Shown here: piece by piece, positions 18,329 to 26,771 of the stretch
How the letters are laid out: every line of letters starts with the position of its first letter
Position numbering within the stretch: the stretch's first letter is position 1
DNA from: an uncultured Muribaculaceae bacterium
GTDB taxonomy: Bacteria > Bacteroidota > Bacteroidia > Bacteroidales > Muribaculaceae
NCBI GenBank assembly: GCA_910584185.1
Contig: CAJTYC010000008.1
Location: forward strand, 1,079 to 47,715
Direction: 5' to 3'
DNA: 46,637 bases
Position numbers and translations under genes: made by a program
Notes under the pieces: generated by a model
What the model saw: only the letters and a program-made list of their open reading frames with translations
Told to the model about the DNA's origin: nothing
Databases searched by the model: none

Positions 18329-18565
18329 TTATGGGGCGTAATTCTACACCTTAATCAGGGAGCTTTGGAAATGTTTACGCTTATGCCATAAAATATTATG
18401 ACACCATTGTTTTGATGCATATCCCTTCAAGTTTAACAATATATATTCCGGGCATCAGTCGAGTTTTTTTGTATAGATTTTTTGAGTCAGACTTTTTTTA
18501 AACCGAGTCTTTTTTGGCGTTAAAACTTACTTTATAGTCCCATTTCAGTTGATTTTCACCTCATA

Positions 18566-18597
18566 TTTGCATTATTACTAAAATTTTGGTACTTTTG
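18566..18597 (+). promoter_or_regulatory. Promoter for the CHASE2-caspase cluster
   Basis: TTTG (18566-18569), a 20-base gap and TACTTTTG (18590-18597) fit the Bacteroidetes consensus. The leader to the CHASE2 ATG would be about 85 bases. No equally good promoter was found in the later gaps of the cluster, which supports one long transcript. Confidence 0.7.
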
Positions 18598-18689
18598 TGC
18601 GTTATTGTGTCCAATTGGCGCAATTGCAATTTCTAAGTATCAACAACATATTATACTATCCGGACTAATCACGACTAACCTCAACCACC

Positions 18690-19910
18690 ATGAATCTTGG
18701 TTTTAACATAGCGAAACTTCGCGCTCTCGCCCACAGCGAGGGCTTAGGACGCATTGCTAAAACCCTGATAGTAGGAGGGGTAACATATTGCCTGTCGATG
18801 ATCATGACGCAGCCCCTATCGTTCTCGTTGGGTGCCGTGTCATCGATGTCGTCGACTGATTTCTCAATCACCGACATGTATCAGCTTGTGGCGGACGGTC
18901 GCGCCGTGCACACGCTGAGTCCCAACATTGTGATTGTGGACGTGAACAACTGCTCGCGCGACCAGATTGCCGAAACGATAGAACTCACCAAACTCTGCGA
19001 ACCCAAAGCGATAGGTGTCGACGTATCCTTTGTGGAACAACGCGAAGGCGACGAACCTTTAGTGCAGAGCTTCTCCAATGCCGACAACATAGTATGCGCC
19101 GAAATGCTTGAGTCCTCCAAGCAGGCAGATGCCGCCTCGCGCTTCGACGTGAAATACAGGAGCTGGTTTGCCGACTCGCTCGGCGACGGAGTGACATTTG
19201 CGGCGGCCAACTTCCCGACCTTGGGCCACGGCGGCACGATGCGCAACTTCAAGCCATGGTTTGAGATGGCCGACGGCACAGAGACACCCTCGTTTGCCAC
19301 AGCCCTCGCCATGAAAGCTGACCCAAAGAGCGTCGAACATCTACGTCAGCGCGGCAAAGAGACAGAAGCCATATATTACCCTTCGGTAGAATTCAAAACA
19401 TTGATGCCCGGCGAACTATACGACCGAGGCGAGGAGCTCACAGGCAAAGTGGTGCTCTTAGGGGCGCTCAACGACCCCGGCGACCTGCACCGCACACCTC
19501 TCGACTCCCACACTTCAGGCACCCTGATACAGGCATACGCGCTAAATACCGTGCTCAACGGCCAATATCTCGAACAGTCGCCGGCATGGATTCCGGAGCT
19601 TGTCGCTTTTCTCATCACATTCATATTCATATTCACGAGCCTCAGCATCAAGACCGGCGTGCGCGGCCTGCTGCTGCGCCTTATGCAAGTCACCGTGCTA
19701 TACCTGGTGCTGTATGCCGGCTACTGGTTCTTTATCGAACGCAACGTGGTGATTGACTTCTCGCGCTCGTTTCTCATGCTGGCGTTCGCCCTATTCGCAG
19801 TCGACATATGGAACGGAGTGTACTACCTGTGGCTAAAAGGGGTAAAAACTGTAAAAAAACAAAAGAATAGCGAAGACATAACAGTAACAACCTGCAAACA
19901 AACAACTTGA
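18690..19910 (+). CDS. CHASE2 domain membrane sensor without an output domain
   Basis: CHASE2 is an extracytoplasmic sensory domain usually joined to histidine kinases, cyclases or phosphatases. The 406-residue protein has one N-terminal membrane segment (about 22-42), a periplasmic region (about 43-300) and two or three membrane segments near 305-385. The periplasmic part carries CHASE2 features: SPNIVIVDVNN near residue 76, PKAIGVDVSFVEQ near 105, and TGKVVLLGALNDPGD followed by TPLDSHTSGTLIQAYALNTVLNG near 255-290. The protein ends soon after the last membrane segment, so no kinase or cyclase is attached. Output must pass through partner proteins, plausibly the secreted proteins encoded directly downstream. 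The signal sensed is unknown. It is the first gene of a seven-gene cluster with a promoter about 95 bases upstream. Confidence 0.85.
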   Translation: MNLGFNIAKLRALAHSEGLGRIAKTLIVGGVTYCLSMIMTQPLSFSLGAVSSMSSTDFSITDMYQLVADGRAVHTLSPNIVIVDVNNCSRDQIAETIELTKLCEPKAIGVDVSFVEQREGDEPLVQSFSNADNIVCAEMLESSKQADAASRFDVKYRSWFADSLGDGVTFAAANFPTLGHGGTMRNFKPWFEMADGTETPSFATALAMKADPKSVEHLRQRGKETEAIYYPSVEFKTLMPGELYDRGEELTGKVVLLGALNDPGDLHRTPLDSHTSGTLIQAYALNTVLNGQYLEQSPAWIPELVAFLITFIFIFTSLSIKTGVRGLLLRLMQVTVLYLVLYAGYWFFIERNVVIDFSRSFLMLAFALFAVDIWNGVYYLWLKGVKTVKKQKNSEDITVTTCKQTT

Positions 19911-19954
19911 AAACTTAAAAAACCAACAACAAATAACTTACTTGACACCAGCAT

Positions 19955-20791
19955 ATGAAAAAACTACTACTACTTTTACTGATAATGACCGCAGCCGCTA
20001 CGGGTATGGCCAAATATGTGGTGCACTCGGTGAGCGGTTCGGTCACCCTGCAGAGAGCCGGCAAAACGCAGCCTCTTGCCAAGGGCACCGAACTGGGAGG
20101 TGTTGACAATCTCGTGCTTGCCCAAGGGGCAGCCGTGGAGATACTCAACACCGCCGACAACAAGGTGTATCGCTGCGACAAGGCCGGCAAGTTCACCGCC
20201 ATGAAAATCATGATGAATGCCCGTCGCTCGTCAGATAATAAATTCTCGAGCATAGCCTCCACCACACGCTTCGGCTCCGGGGGCAAGAAAGCCGGCACCG
20301 TATATGAAGAGGGATGTCTGGTGACCCGTGCGCTCGGCACCTACGACCCCGAAGGGGCAACTACACAGGTGGATGCCTCACAGCTCGCCATATCGATGGC
20401 CAATATGCTCAACGGCAACCTCAACGACTCCATACCCACTCCCCTCACCCACGGCACGCCCGCAAGAGGGGAAGGCCTCGAATTTTGTATCGACAACACC
20501 TTCGAATATCCACTATATGTAAACGTGGTGAAATTCGGCAAGTCAGATAATGACACACGCAATGTGCAGATTTCCGAATTAGGCCAACCCGTGGGATGCT
20601 ACATATTGCTGCCCGGGCAATCGCTGATGCGCCGACATTCACTGCCGCTTAATGCGTCGGAGGAACACCTGCTCATACTCACGCGCGGTTATTTCGACAT
20701 AGATGAAGTGATAGAGAAAGCTTCTGCCATAAGCAGCACAGCCGACCAACCTATGCTCGGGTCCGGACATATATACATAACTAAACTCTGA
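19955..20791 (+). CDS. Secreted FecR-like protein of the CHASE2-caspase cluster
   Basis: The 278-residue protein has a signal peptide (about 1-19, TAAATGMA). Residues 20-75 (HSVSGSVTLQRAGKTQPLAKGTEL, then VLAQGAAVEIL) resemble a FecR-like beta domain: a 'gdV' strand, 'l.kGt.L' and a value-bearing strand. The middle is basic and low-complexity. The C-terminal part (about 170-278) has EFCIDNTFEYPLYVNVVKF, CYILLPGQSLMRRHSLPL and HLLILTRGYFDIDEV, which resemble the beta-rich layout of DUF4384-type proteins. No enzyme motif is seen. It follows the CHASE2 gene by 44 bases. FecR and CHASE2 domains are known to occur together in other bacteria, which supports an extracytoplasmic signalling role; this is an inference. 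Confidence 0.65.
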   Translation: MKKLLLLLLIMTAAATGMAKYVVHSVSGSVTLQRAGKTQPLAKGTELGGVDNLVLAQGAAVEILNTADNKVYRCDKAGKFTAMKIMMNARRSSDNKFSSIASTTRFGSGGKKAGTVYEEGCLVTRALGTYDPEGATTQVDASQLAISMANMLNGNLNDSIPTPLTHGTPARGEGLEFCIDNTFEYPLYVNVVKFGKSDNDTRNVQISELGQPVGCYILLPGQSLMRRHSLPLNASEEHLLILTRGYFDIDEVIEKASAISSTADQPMLGSGHIYITKL

Positions 20792-20839
20792 AAACGGATA
20801 ACCAAACTGTGAAAACAGATAACTAAACTGTAAAAAATC
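20783..20839 (+). repeat. 21-bp tandem repeat in the leader of the WD40 gene
   Basis: Units at 20783-20803 and 20804-20824, and a partial unit from 20825, share the pattern AAACT.TGAAAAC.GATAAC. The first unit overlaps the last codons of the preceding gene, so the repeat grew across its stop codon. It ends about 15 bases before the next ATG. Confidence 0.75.
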
Positions 20840-20853
20840 ATACCATATACATC

Positions 20854-22965
20854 ATGAGACATTTCGCAAAGTATGGCGCGCTGATACTCGCAGCAGCCCT
20901 GTGTGTTCCTGTGGCCACTGTGGCAAAGAAGAAAACCCAGAAAAAAGAGGATGCCCCGATAGTCAAGACCGACTATAAGTTTACTTATGCCAACACCCCG
21001 GAAAAACTGTATGAGTCCGGCACGACTCTGTACAGCACCTCGGGCAACCAGGTGTCAAACATGTCGGGCATAATGCTCGCCAAGGAGGGAGTGAAGGTGC
21101 GCGAACTTGGCGTAAGCCCCGCCAACAACCGCTATCTGCTGATATATGACACCAAGAAGGGCACACAATCAATACTCTACTCCACTGAAGATGTAGCCAA
21201 GATTGTGATGAAACTGAAGCCAAAGAAATATGGGCAGCTCGTGTCAGCGATATACTCTCCCGATGCACGGCGTGTGCTGCTCGGAGGCAAGAACCGCACC
21301 GTGGTGACCACTGATGCTCGCAAACTCACACCCATCGACACACTTAAGCTGTCAATCGAGCCAAAGGTGATGGAGATGAGCAATAACGGCTACTATCTCG
21401 CAGTGACCGACGGCAAGAATGTGACCGTATACAACTTCGAGGAGAAAAAGCCCCGCCAGACCTGGAACTTCGAAGCCAATGTGACCGACATGAAGTTTAA
21501 CAACGACGGCACAGAGTTTGCGGTGCTGACCGACGACGGCCTTGCAAGCATTTATGACACACGCTCTTTCATCATCAAGAAAGACTATGATGACTTGGGC
21601 GCGGGCATAGGCTTGGGTTACAACTTCGACGGCAAATGGATGGCCGTAGCCACGGCTCCCGATGCCATAAGGGTTGTCAACTTGCTTGACAGCAAGCAGA
21701 ACTTCGAGATACCTGTGGAATCAGGGCAGGTCAGCGACCTCGTGTTCATACCGGATGCCGAAGGGCGCACACTGCTCTGCTACACCACCGACCATGCACT
21801 CAAGGCCCGCCGCATGTGGAACCTGTCGCCTTACTACGGCAAGCTCGTGAAGGAGCAGGCGGATGCCATGATGAACGAGTGGCTCAAGATGATGCCCGGT
21901 GAGACAATCGACGAATACCGCAAGCGTGTCAACGACGACTCGCGCAAACATCAACGCGCCCTCTTCGAGGCAGAAATAGCCTCCGGCCTTGCCAACGACC
22001 TGCTCGCCATGTCGACTGTGTCGCTCGGCAAATATGACCGCGCCAACAAGGTACTCGAGGTGAATTTCTCCAACATGCCTTCCATCTTCCTCCCTGTTGA
22101 GGAGTCGGACCTCGGTTCATTCCATAAGGCAGATGAACTGGAATTCCGCAACTCCAAATATGGTGTGATGGGCGATGACAACTTCGAGCTGATATATGCC
22201 GAGGTGTTCAACAAGAACGATGGCAAGACATATATCTACGACAATCTGGAGCGCGCCTCACTCAACTACATGGAAGGTGACGACAACGTGGTGAGCCTCG
22301 AGGTGATACAGCAACAGCAGATGGAGGAGCTGAAGCTCCAGGAACTCCGCCGCAAGGTGATGGAGGAGGCAAAATCGCGCCAGGTAATCTCCGACCATAC
22401 CAACATAACCGTAAACTCCGAAGTCGTACCTGACTATGATGCCAACGGCAAGCGTATATTGAACTATAAGGTCAGTTTCTCTTATGAGGTGGAGCCGGAG
22501 TTCAGCGCCACGGAAGACTTCGCCCCCGGCAAGTATCATGTGAACGAGAGCGGTGCGGCTTCCTCTATGCTCAACATAGTGAAACAGGCATTTGAGGGAG
22601 AGCTGTCGCGTCATCTCACCGAGGGTAAGAAACTCCTCGTCAACATCAAGGGAGCGGCCGATGGCACCCCGATTCGCAGCACACTCGCCTACGACGGTGC
22701 ATACGGTGACTTCGAGGAGGAACCTGTGCGTCAGAACGGCCAGCTCACCACCATCACAGTGACCAAGAAGGATGGTATGGCTACCAATGAGCAGCTCGCG
22801 TTCATACGCGGTGCCGGCGTGCAGAACTATCTGAACGAGAACATCAAGAACCTCTCCAAGATGAATACCGATTACACCTACAATGTAAACGTGGCCGAAG
22901 GTAAGGGTAGCGAGTTCCGCCGCATCACCGTGGAGTTCACCTTTGTCGACGCCAACCTGCAATAA
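20854..22965 (+). CDS. Secreted WD40-like protein with an OmpA-like C-terminal domain
   Basis: The 703-residue protein has a signal peptide (about 1-24, VPVATVA). Residues 30-340 form WD40-like propeller repeats (VSAIYSPDARRVLLGGKN; MKFNNDGTEFAVLTDDGLASIYD; LVFIPDAEGRTLLCYTTD). Residues 349-463 form a module also found in the caspase protein downstream (ETIDEYRKRV, VEVNFSNMPSIF-type strands, VMGDDNFELIYAEV, TYIYDN). A Gln/Glu-rich helix (about 485-510) leads to a C-terminal domain (about 530-703) with VNIKGAADGTPI and EQLAFIRGAGVQNYL, resembling the peptidoglycan-binding OmpA-like fold. I infer a periplasmic scaffold that presents partners near the cell wall. It follows the FecR-like gene by 62 bases. 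Confidence 0.75.
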   Translation: MRHFAKYGALILAAALCVPVATVAKKKTQKKEDAPIVKTDYKFTYANTPEKLYESGTTLYSTSGNQVSNMSGIMLAKEGVKVRELGVSPANNRYLLIYDTKKGTQSILYSTEDVAKIVMKLKPKKYGQLVSAIYSPDARRVLLGGKNRTVVTTDARKLTPIDTLKLSIEPKVMEMSNNGYYLAVTDGKNVTVYNFEEKKPRQTWNFEANVTDMKFNNDGTEFAVLTDDGLASIYDTRSFIIKKDYDDLGAGIGLGYNFDGKWMAVATAPDAIRVVNLLDSKQNFEIPVESGQVSDLVFIPDAEGRTLLCYTTDHALKARRMWNLSPYYGKLVKEQADAMMNEWLKMMPGETIDEYRKRVNDDSRKHQRALFEAEIASGLANDLLAMSTVSLGKYDRANKVLEVNFSNMPSIFLPVEESDLGSFHKADELEFRNSKYGVMGDDNFELIYAEVFNKNDGKTYIYDNLERASLNYMEGDDNVVSLEVIQQQQMEELKLQELRRKVMEEAKSRQVISDHTNITVNSEVVPDYDANGKRILNYKVSFSYEVEPEFSATEDFAPGKYHVNESGAASSMLNIVKQAFEGELSRHLTEGKKLLVNIKGAADGTPIRSTLAYDGAYGDFEEEPVRQNGQLTTITVTKKDGMATNEQLAFIRGAGVQNYLNENIKNLSKMNTDYTYNVNVAEGKGSEFRRITVEFTFVDANLQ

Positions 22966-23143
22966 GTAATGAGTCAATTTAAATTTAAGTAAAGAGTATT
23001 TTATTTGAATTTGCTTTGGCTTCTTTTTGCCACATTGAAAATTCCTCATCAGTTACATAGCGCGCTATGCGCCTTCTTCCGAATTTCCAATCTGACAAAA
23101 ATAAGCACAAATCAAATTTAAATTTAAAATGACTCATTACTTA
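22963..23143. mobile_element. 181-bp foldback (MITE-like) element between the WD40 and caspase genes
   Basis: Terminal inverted repeats of 26 bases (22963-22988 and 23118-23143) differ at one position. Inside, TTTGAATTTGCTTT.. at about 23003 is roughly complementary to the stretch near 23095-23115, and a perfect 14-base palindrome CATAGCGCGCTATG lies at 23056-23069, so almost the whole element can fold back on itself. It encodes nothing. The left end coincides with the TAA stop of the WD40 gene. It looks like a non-autonomous mobile or REP-type palindromic element. Confidence 0.7.
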
Positions 23144-23174
23144 ACCAAGCACAATAAAGTGTTACCAATCATAA

Positions 23175-25784
23175 ATGAAACAACACTATAAGACCCTGCT
23201 CCTCCTCACCTCGGCCACACTTTGCGGTGTATACGCCCAGCAGGCCATGCAGTCACCCGTCACCTCGGCACCGGTCGAGGCGACGGCTGCGGCTCCGCTC
23301 GACACCACCGCCATGTATGACTCGGCAATCGCGCTCTTCGACAAGGTGCGCACCGTCGAGACAACGCAACCGGTGGACGATGCCGCGCTTTACCCGCTCG
23401 TATATGATGCTGCCGTGCAGGCCATGGACGTGCTCGCGATTGTGGAGCCTAACTCACAGCGATACTACGCCATGAAGGAGATATTGCGCAACCTCGCCCC
23501 GAACCTCGAGGCCGGCGCGTTCTATTACTCCACGCTCAACGACCGTGCCGAACTCGCCAAGTTCGCACGCAAGTTTATCGACCTGCGCATACATCCCGCT
23601 TTCAAAGATGATAAGATTCCTTATGATGCCGGAGTGTATCATATCATGGCCTACAATGCCGCTTCCGATGCCTACAACAATAAGGAGTATGACCGCGCCA
23701 TAGACTATTTCAAGGTATATTTCTCCACAGGTGAGAAATCGCAGCGCGAGACTGTCTATACCTTCATGGGTCAGGCAGCAATCAACTCAGGCAAGTACGA
23801 CCTCGCTGTGGAGACCCTGACGGAGGGAGTGAAACAATATCCCAACAATGAGCTGCTGCGCAATCTCGCATTGCAGGCCTGTATAGAGGGTGGCCGTGCG
23901 GAGCGTATCGAGGCTCTCGTGAACGAAGGTCTGACACTTCATCCCGAAAATGCCAAATGGCTCGAAATCAAGGGTTGTCTGCAAGAAGACAATCTCGACT
24001 TCCTCGGTGCGCTCGACACTTTCCAGAAGCTCGACACGCTCGACCCTAACAAGTTGGGAACATCGAAGCATATCGCCCTCTGTTATTACAATGCGGCTGT
24101 CAACCTCTTCAATCAGGCCCAGACAGTGGCAAAAGATGAGAAGGAGTCGAGCAAGCTGCGTCGCAAGGCCCGCAATTACTTCGCTGCCGCTGCCCAGAAG
24201 CTCGAAGAAATCAACGCTGCCGACCCGACCAACGTGAAATATCTGCGTGCACTCGGTGTCTCTTATCTCTGCATGGAGCAGAAAGACCTTTTTCAGGGCG
24301 TCAACAATAAGCTGAAAGCCATGGGCGAAGACCCGATGGCCAATATGTTCATGCCCCCGATGATGGCATACGAGGAGAGCGGCCACAAGCACTTCCGCTA
24401 TGGTGGTTCCACGGTCGGCACCACCGATGTGCCTCTATATTCGGAGTATGGTCGAAAATATGTGACCGATGCTTTGAAGGAATGGGTGCCCAAAGGGGAA
24501 TTCGAGTCGCTCGCTGACTACCAGAAGCGCATAGCCTCAGAGTCGGTCAGGGCGAAATATGACCAACTCAATCGTGAGGCGCAGGATAAATATATCAAAG
24601 AATACTCGTCACAACTACGTCTGAGCGACATTCAGCTCGAACCTTATGATGTGCGCAGCGAGTCATTCAAGGTCAACACGAACTTCGGGCCATTCTTCGT
24701 GCGCGTGCCGAACAAGGATAACGAAGCAGAACTTTTCAAGGCCAACTGGGAGGGTGTACAGTTTCTGAACACGCAGTATTGCGTGATGGACGACAAGGTG
24801 CAGATAGCGTCACTATCCGTGCTCACACCTTCAGGCAAGAAGTATGACTACAGCAACGACCGCCTGGTGGACTATCAGCTCCCCGAACTGACAGTTGACA
24901 TCGCCTCGATTCTCGCGGCAGGTGGTATATCCGACAGCTCCGACAAGTCGTCGGGATCATCCACCTCAGCCGGAAACCAGCTTATCACCGCACTCTCGGA
25001 TGTGGATAAGGATATACCGGAAAACAAGGCAGAGTCGACCAACAAGCTCGTGCTCGTCATTGCCAATGAGAACTACGACAACGTTGCCAAGGTGGAGGCC
25101 GCCTATCATGATGGCAAGCGGTTTGCCGACTATTGCATCAAGACACTCGGCATACCGGAGCAGAATGTGTCGTTCGCACCCAATGCCTCGCTCGGCAAGA
25201 TGCGCAGCGAGATCCGTCATCTCGAACGTTCGGTCAGCTCATTTGGAGAACCCGTAGATGTAATCGTATACTACGCCGGCCACGGTATGCCCGACGATGC
25301 TACAAAGAATGCCTACCTGCTCCCGGTGGATGGCGACCCGCTTCTCCCCACTGAGACCGGCCTTTCGCTCGAGAGCTTCTACAAGATTCTCTCCGACATG
25401 AACGCAAGGAGCGTGTCGGTGTTTCTCGACGCCTGCTTCTCGGGTGCGCGTCGCGACGGCGAGATGCTCAACAAGGCCCGCGCTGTGGTGATTCAGCCCA
25501 AGGCTGCAGCCCCCAAGGGTAACATGTTCATCCTCTCGGCAGCATCGGGTCAGGAGACTGCCCTCCCCTACAAGGAGAAGAACCATGGCATGTTCACCTA
25601 CTATCTGCTTAAGAAGCTCCAGGAGACCAAGGGCAACGCAACGCTCAAGGAGTTGTCGGACTATGTGATAAGCAACGTGAGCCGCCAATCGGCACTCATC
25701 AACAAGAAAGGCCAGACACCCACCATGCAGCTCTCGGGCAAGATGCAGGATGAATATAAATCTAAAAAGCTGAAGGGCAAATGA
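23175..25784 (+). CDS. Secreted TPR-caspase (peptidase C14) protein
   Basis: Caspase-like cysteine proteases cleave after specific residues. The 869-residue protein has a signal peptide (about 1-21, CGVYAQQ). A helical TPR-type region (about 45-400) includes AYNNKEYDRAIDYFKVYF and GKYDLAVETLTEGVKQYPNN. Residues 443-563 form a module shared with the upstream WD40 protein (FESLADYQKRI; YCVMDDKVQIASLSV). A caspase domain runs from about 620 to 850: VLVIANENYDNVAKVEAAYHD, then YYAGHGM with catalytic His703, then FLDACFSG with catalytic Cys754. Both catalytic residues are present, so it should be active. It overlaps the DUF4384 gene by 4 bases (ATGA), a tight translational coupling. I infer the effector protease of the cluster, acting outside the cytoplasm; the target is unknown. 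Confidence 0.88.
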   Translation: MKQHYKTLLLLTSATLCGVYAQQAMQSPVTSAPVEATAAAPLDTTAMYDSAIALFDKVRTVETTQPVDDAALYPLVYDAAVQAMDVLAIVEPNSQRYYAMKEILRNLAPNLEAGAFYYSTLNDRAELAKFARKFIDLRIHPAFKDDKIPYDAGVYHIMAYNAASDAYNNKEYDRAIDYFKVYFSTGEKSQRETVYTFMGQAAINSGKYDLAVETLTEGVKQYPNNELLRNLALQACIEGGRAERIEALVNEGLTLHPENAKWLEIKGCLQEDNLDFLGALDTFQKLDTLDPNKLGTSKHIALCYYNAAVNLFNQAQTVAKDEKESSKLRRKARNYFAAAAQKLEEINAADPTNVKYLRALGVSYLCMEQKDLFQGVNNKLKAMGEDPMANMFMPPMMAYEESGHKHFRYGGSTVGTTDVPLYSEYGRKYVTDALKEWVPKGEFESLADYQKRIASESVRAKYDQLNREAQDKYIKEYSSQLRLSDIQLEPYDVRSESFKVNTNFGPFFVRVPNKDNEAELFKANWEGVQFLNTQYCVMDDKVQIASLSVLTPSGKKYDYSNDRLVDYQLPELTVDIASILAAGGISDSSDKSSGSSTSAGNQLITALSDVDKDIPENKAESTNKLVLVIANENYDNVAKVEAAYHDGKRFADYCIKTLGIPEQNVSFAPNASLGKMRSEIRHLERSVSSFGEPVDVIVYYAGHGMPDDATKNAYLLPVDGDPLLPTETGLSLESFYKILSDMNARSVSVFLDACFSGARRDGEMLNKARAVVIQPKAAAPKGNMFILSAASGQETALPYKEKNHGMFTYYLLKKLQETKGNATLKELSDYVISNVSRQSALINKKGQTPTMQLSGKMQDEYKSKKLKGK

Positions 25785-26650
25785 GAAAGTTGACAATCGG
25801 CAGCGCGCTGGCTGCACTGATGATAACCGGAGTGTGGGCGGATGCCCGGGCCGACAAGGTGCTCACCGGTGAGGCCACCTTCTATGCGGAGAATTATCAC
25901 TCGATGAACGACTGCAAGGAGGGTGCGCTTCAGAAGGCTCGCGTTGAAGCCCTCGCTGCCGAATATGGGCGCACGGTGAGTGACCACACCACCTCGGTGG
26001 AGCAGACCGGTGTGCGCGGCGAGGAGAGTTTCTTCCAGGCACTCAGCACCACCGAAGTGCGCGGTGAATGGATTGCCGACGAAGGAGAACCGCAATATGA
26101 TGTGTCGCTCGGCAACGATGGGCTTTACGTGGTGAAATGCACTGTGCGCGGCAAGACCCGTCCCCTCTCCAATGAGGCTGTAGATTTCACAGCCTCGGTG
26201 CTCCGCAATGGCGACGAGGCACGTTTCGCCGACTCCAACTTCAAGAGCGGAGACTCGATGCGTGTGCTCTTCAAGACACCCGTGGACGGCTATGTAGCGG
26301 CATACCTGGCTTGTCCCGACGGCAATGTATACACACTCCTCCCCTATCTCAGCACTAACGGTGCAGACGTGAAAGTGAAGGGTGGCAAGGAGTATGTGTT
26401 CTTCTCGCCGGCACACAAGGAGCTTGGTGAACCTGATGAGATGCAACTCGTGACGCAAGACCCGGTAGAGCGCAACCAGCTATACGTGGTGTTCTCACCC
26501 AACGAATTCTCACGAGTAACCGACTCGGCAAGCGAAGGGAATGCACCCCGCAGCCTGAGCTTCAAAGACTTCAGCAAGTGGATCTCAAAAAGCCGCTCGC
26601 GCGACCCCAAGATGGGATTAGTAATGACACCGATTACAATTAATAATTAA
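25781..26650 (+). CDS. Secreted DUF4384 domain protein coupled to the caspase
   Basis: The 289-residue protein has a signal peptide (about 1-24, WADARA). The N-terminal half (about 25-120) resembles the LPP20-like layout of proteins that process many alanine-rich 'KARVEALAAEYG' helices. The C-terminal half is DUF4384: RVLFKTPVDGYVAAYLACPDGNVYTLLPY near residues 165-195, then VKGGKEYVFFSPAHKELGEPDEMQLVTQD. DUF4384 is often found fused to or beside caspase-like and other extracytoplasmic enzymes; its role is not established. The start codon overlaps the stop of the caspase gene, so the two products are probably made in fixed ratio and may form a complex. No enzymatic motif is seen. Confidence 0.8.
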   Translation: MRKLTIGSALAALMITGVWADARADKVLTGEATFYAENYHSMNDCKEGALQKARVEALAAEYGRTVSDHTTSVEQTGVRGEESFFQALSTTEVRGEWIADEGEPQYDVSLGNDGLYVVKCTVRGKTRPLSNEAVDFTASVLRNGDEARFADSNFKSGDSMRVLFKTPVDGYVAAYLACPDGNVYTLLPYLSTNGADVKVKGGKEYVFFSPAHKELGEPDEMQLVTQDPVERNQLYVVFSPNEFSRVTDSASEGNAPRSLSFKDFSKWISKSRSRDPKMGLVMTPITINN

Positions 26651-26671
26651 TAACTAATAACTATCAGACTC

Positions 26672-26743
26672 TAAAGTCCTTAAAGTCCTTAAAGACCTTA
26701 AAGACATTAAAGACATTAAAGACATTAAAGACATTAAAGCATT
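26672..26743 (+). repeat. 9-bp tandem repeat array in the leader of the LPP20-like gene
   Basis: Eight consecutive 9-base units: two TAAAGTCCT, one TAAAGACCT, four TAAAGACAT and a degenerate last unit. The array sits in a 121-base gap and ends 28 bases before the next ATG. The unit length equals that of the array before trmD, though the sequence differs. Confidence 0.9.
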
Positions 26744-26771
26744 ATAGACCTCAAACTAAAAACTTAATAAT

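Larger units (their letters stand above)
18122..18689. other. Divergent intergenic region (568 bp)
   Basis: This AT-rich gap separates the minus-strand secreted operon from the plus-strand CHASE2 cluster. It holds a minus-strand promoter (18190-18221), a plus-strand promoter (18566-18597), a terminator-like hairpin (18281-18328) and a cluster of T-tracts around 18465-18516, where GAGT or GACT is repeatedly followed by six or seven T. No convincing open reading frame was seen. Confidence 0.75.

Noticed and set aside
22258..23049. 263-codon minus-strand open frame over the end of the WD40 gene and the foldback element
   Set aside because: Shadow of the real coding frame; its N-terminus is only the palindromic element translated.
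23950..24237. 95-codon plus-strand frame inside the TPR region of the caspase gene
   Set aside because: Overlaps a well-supported gene in another frame, Ser/Arg-rich with no motif.
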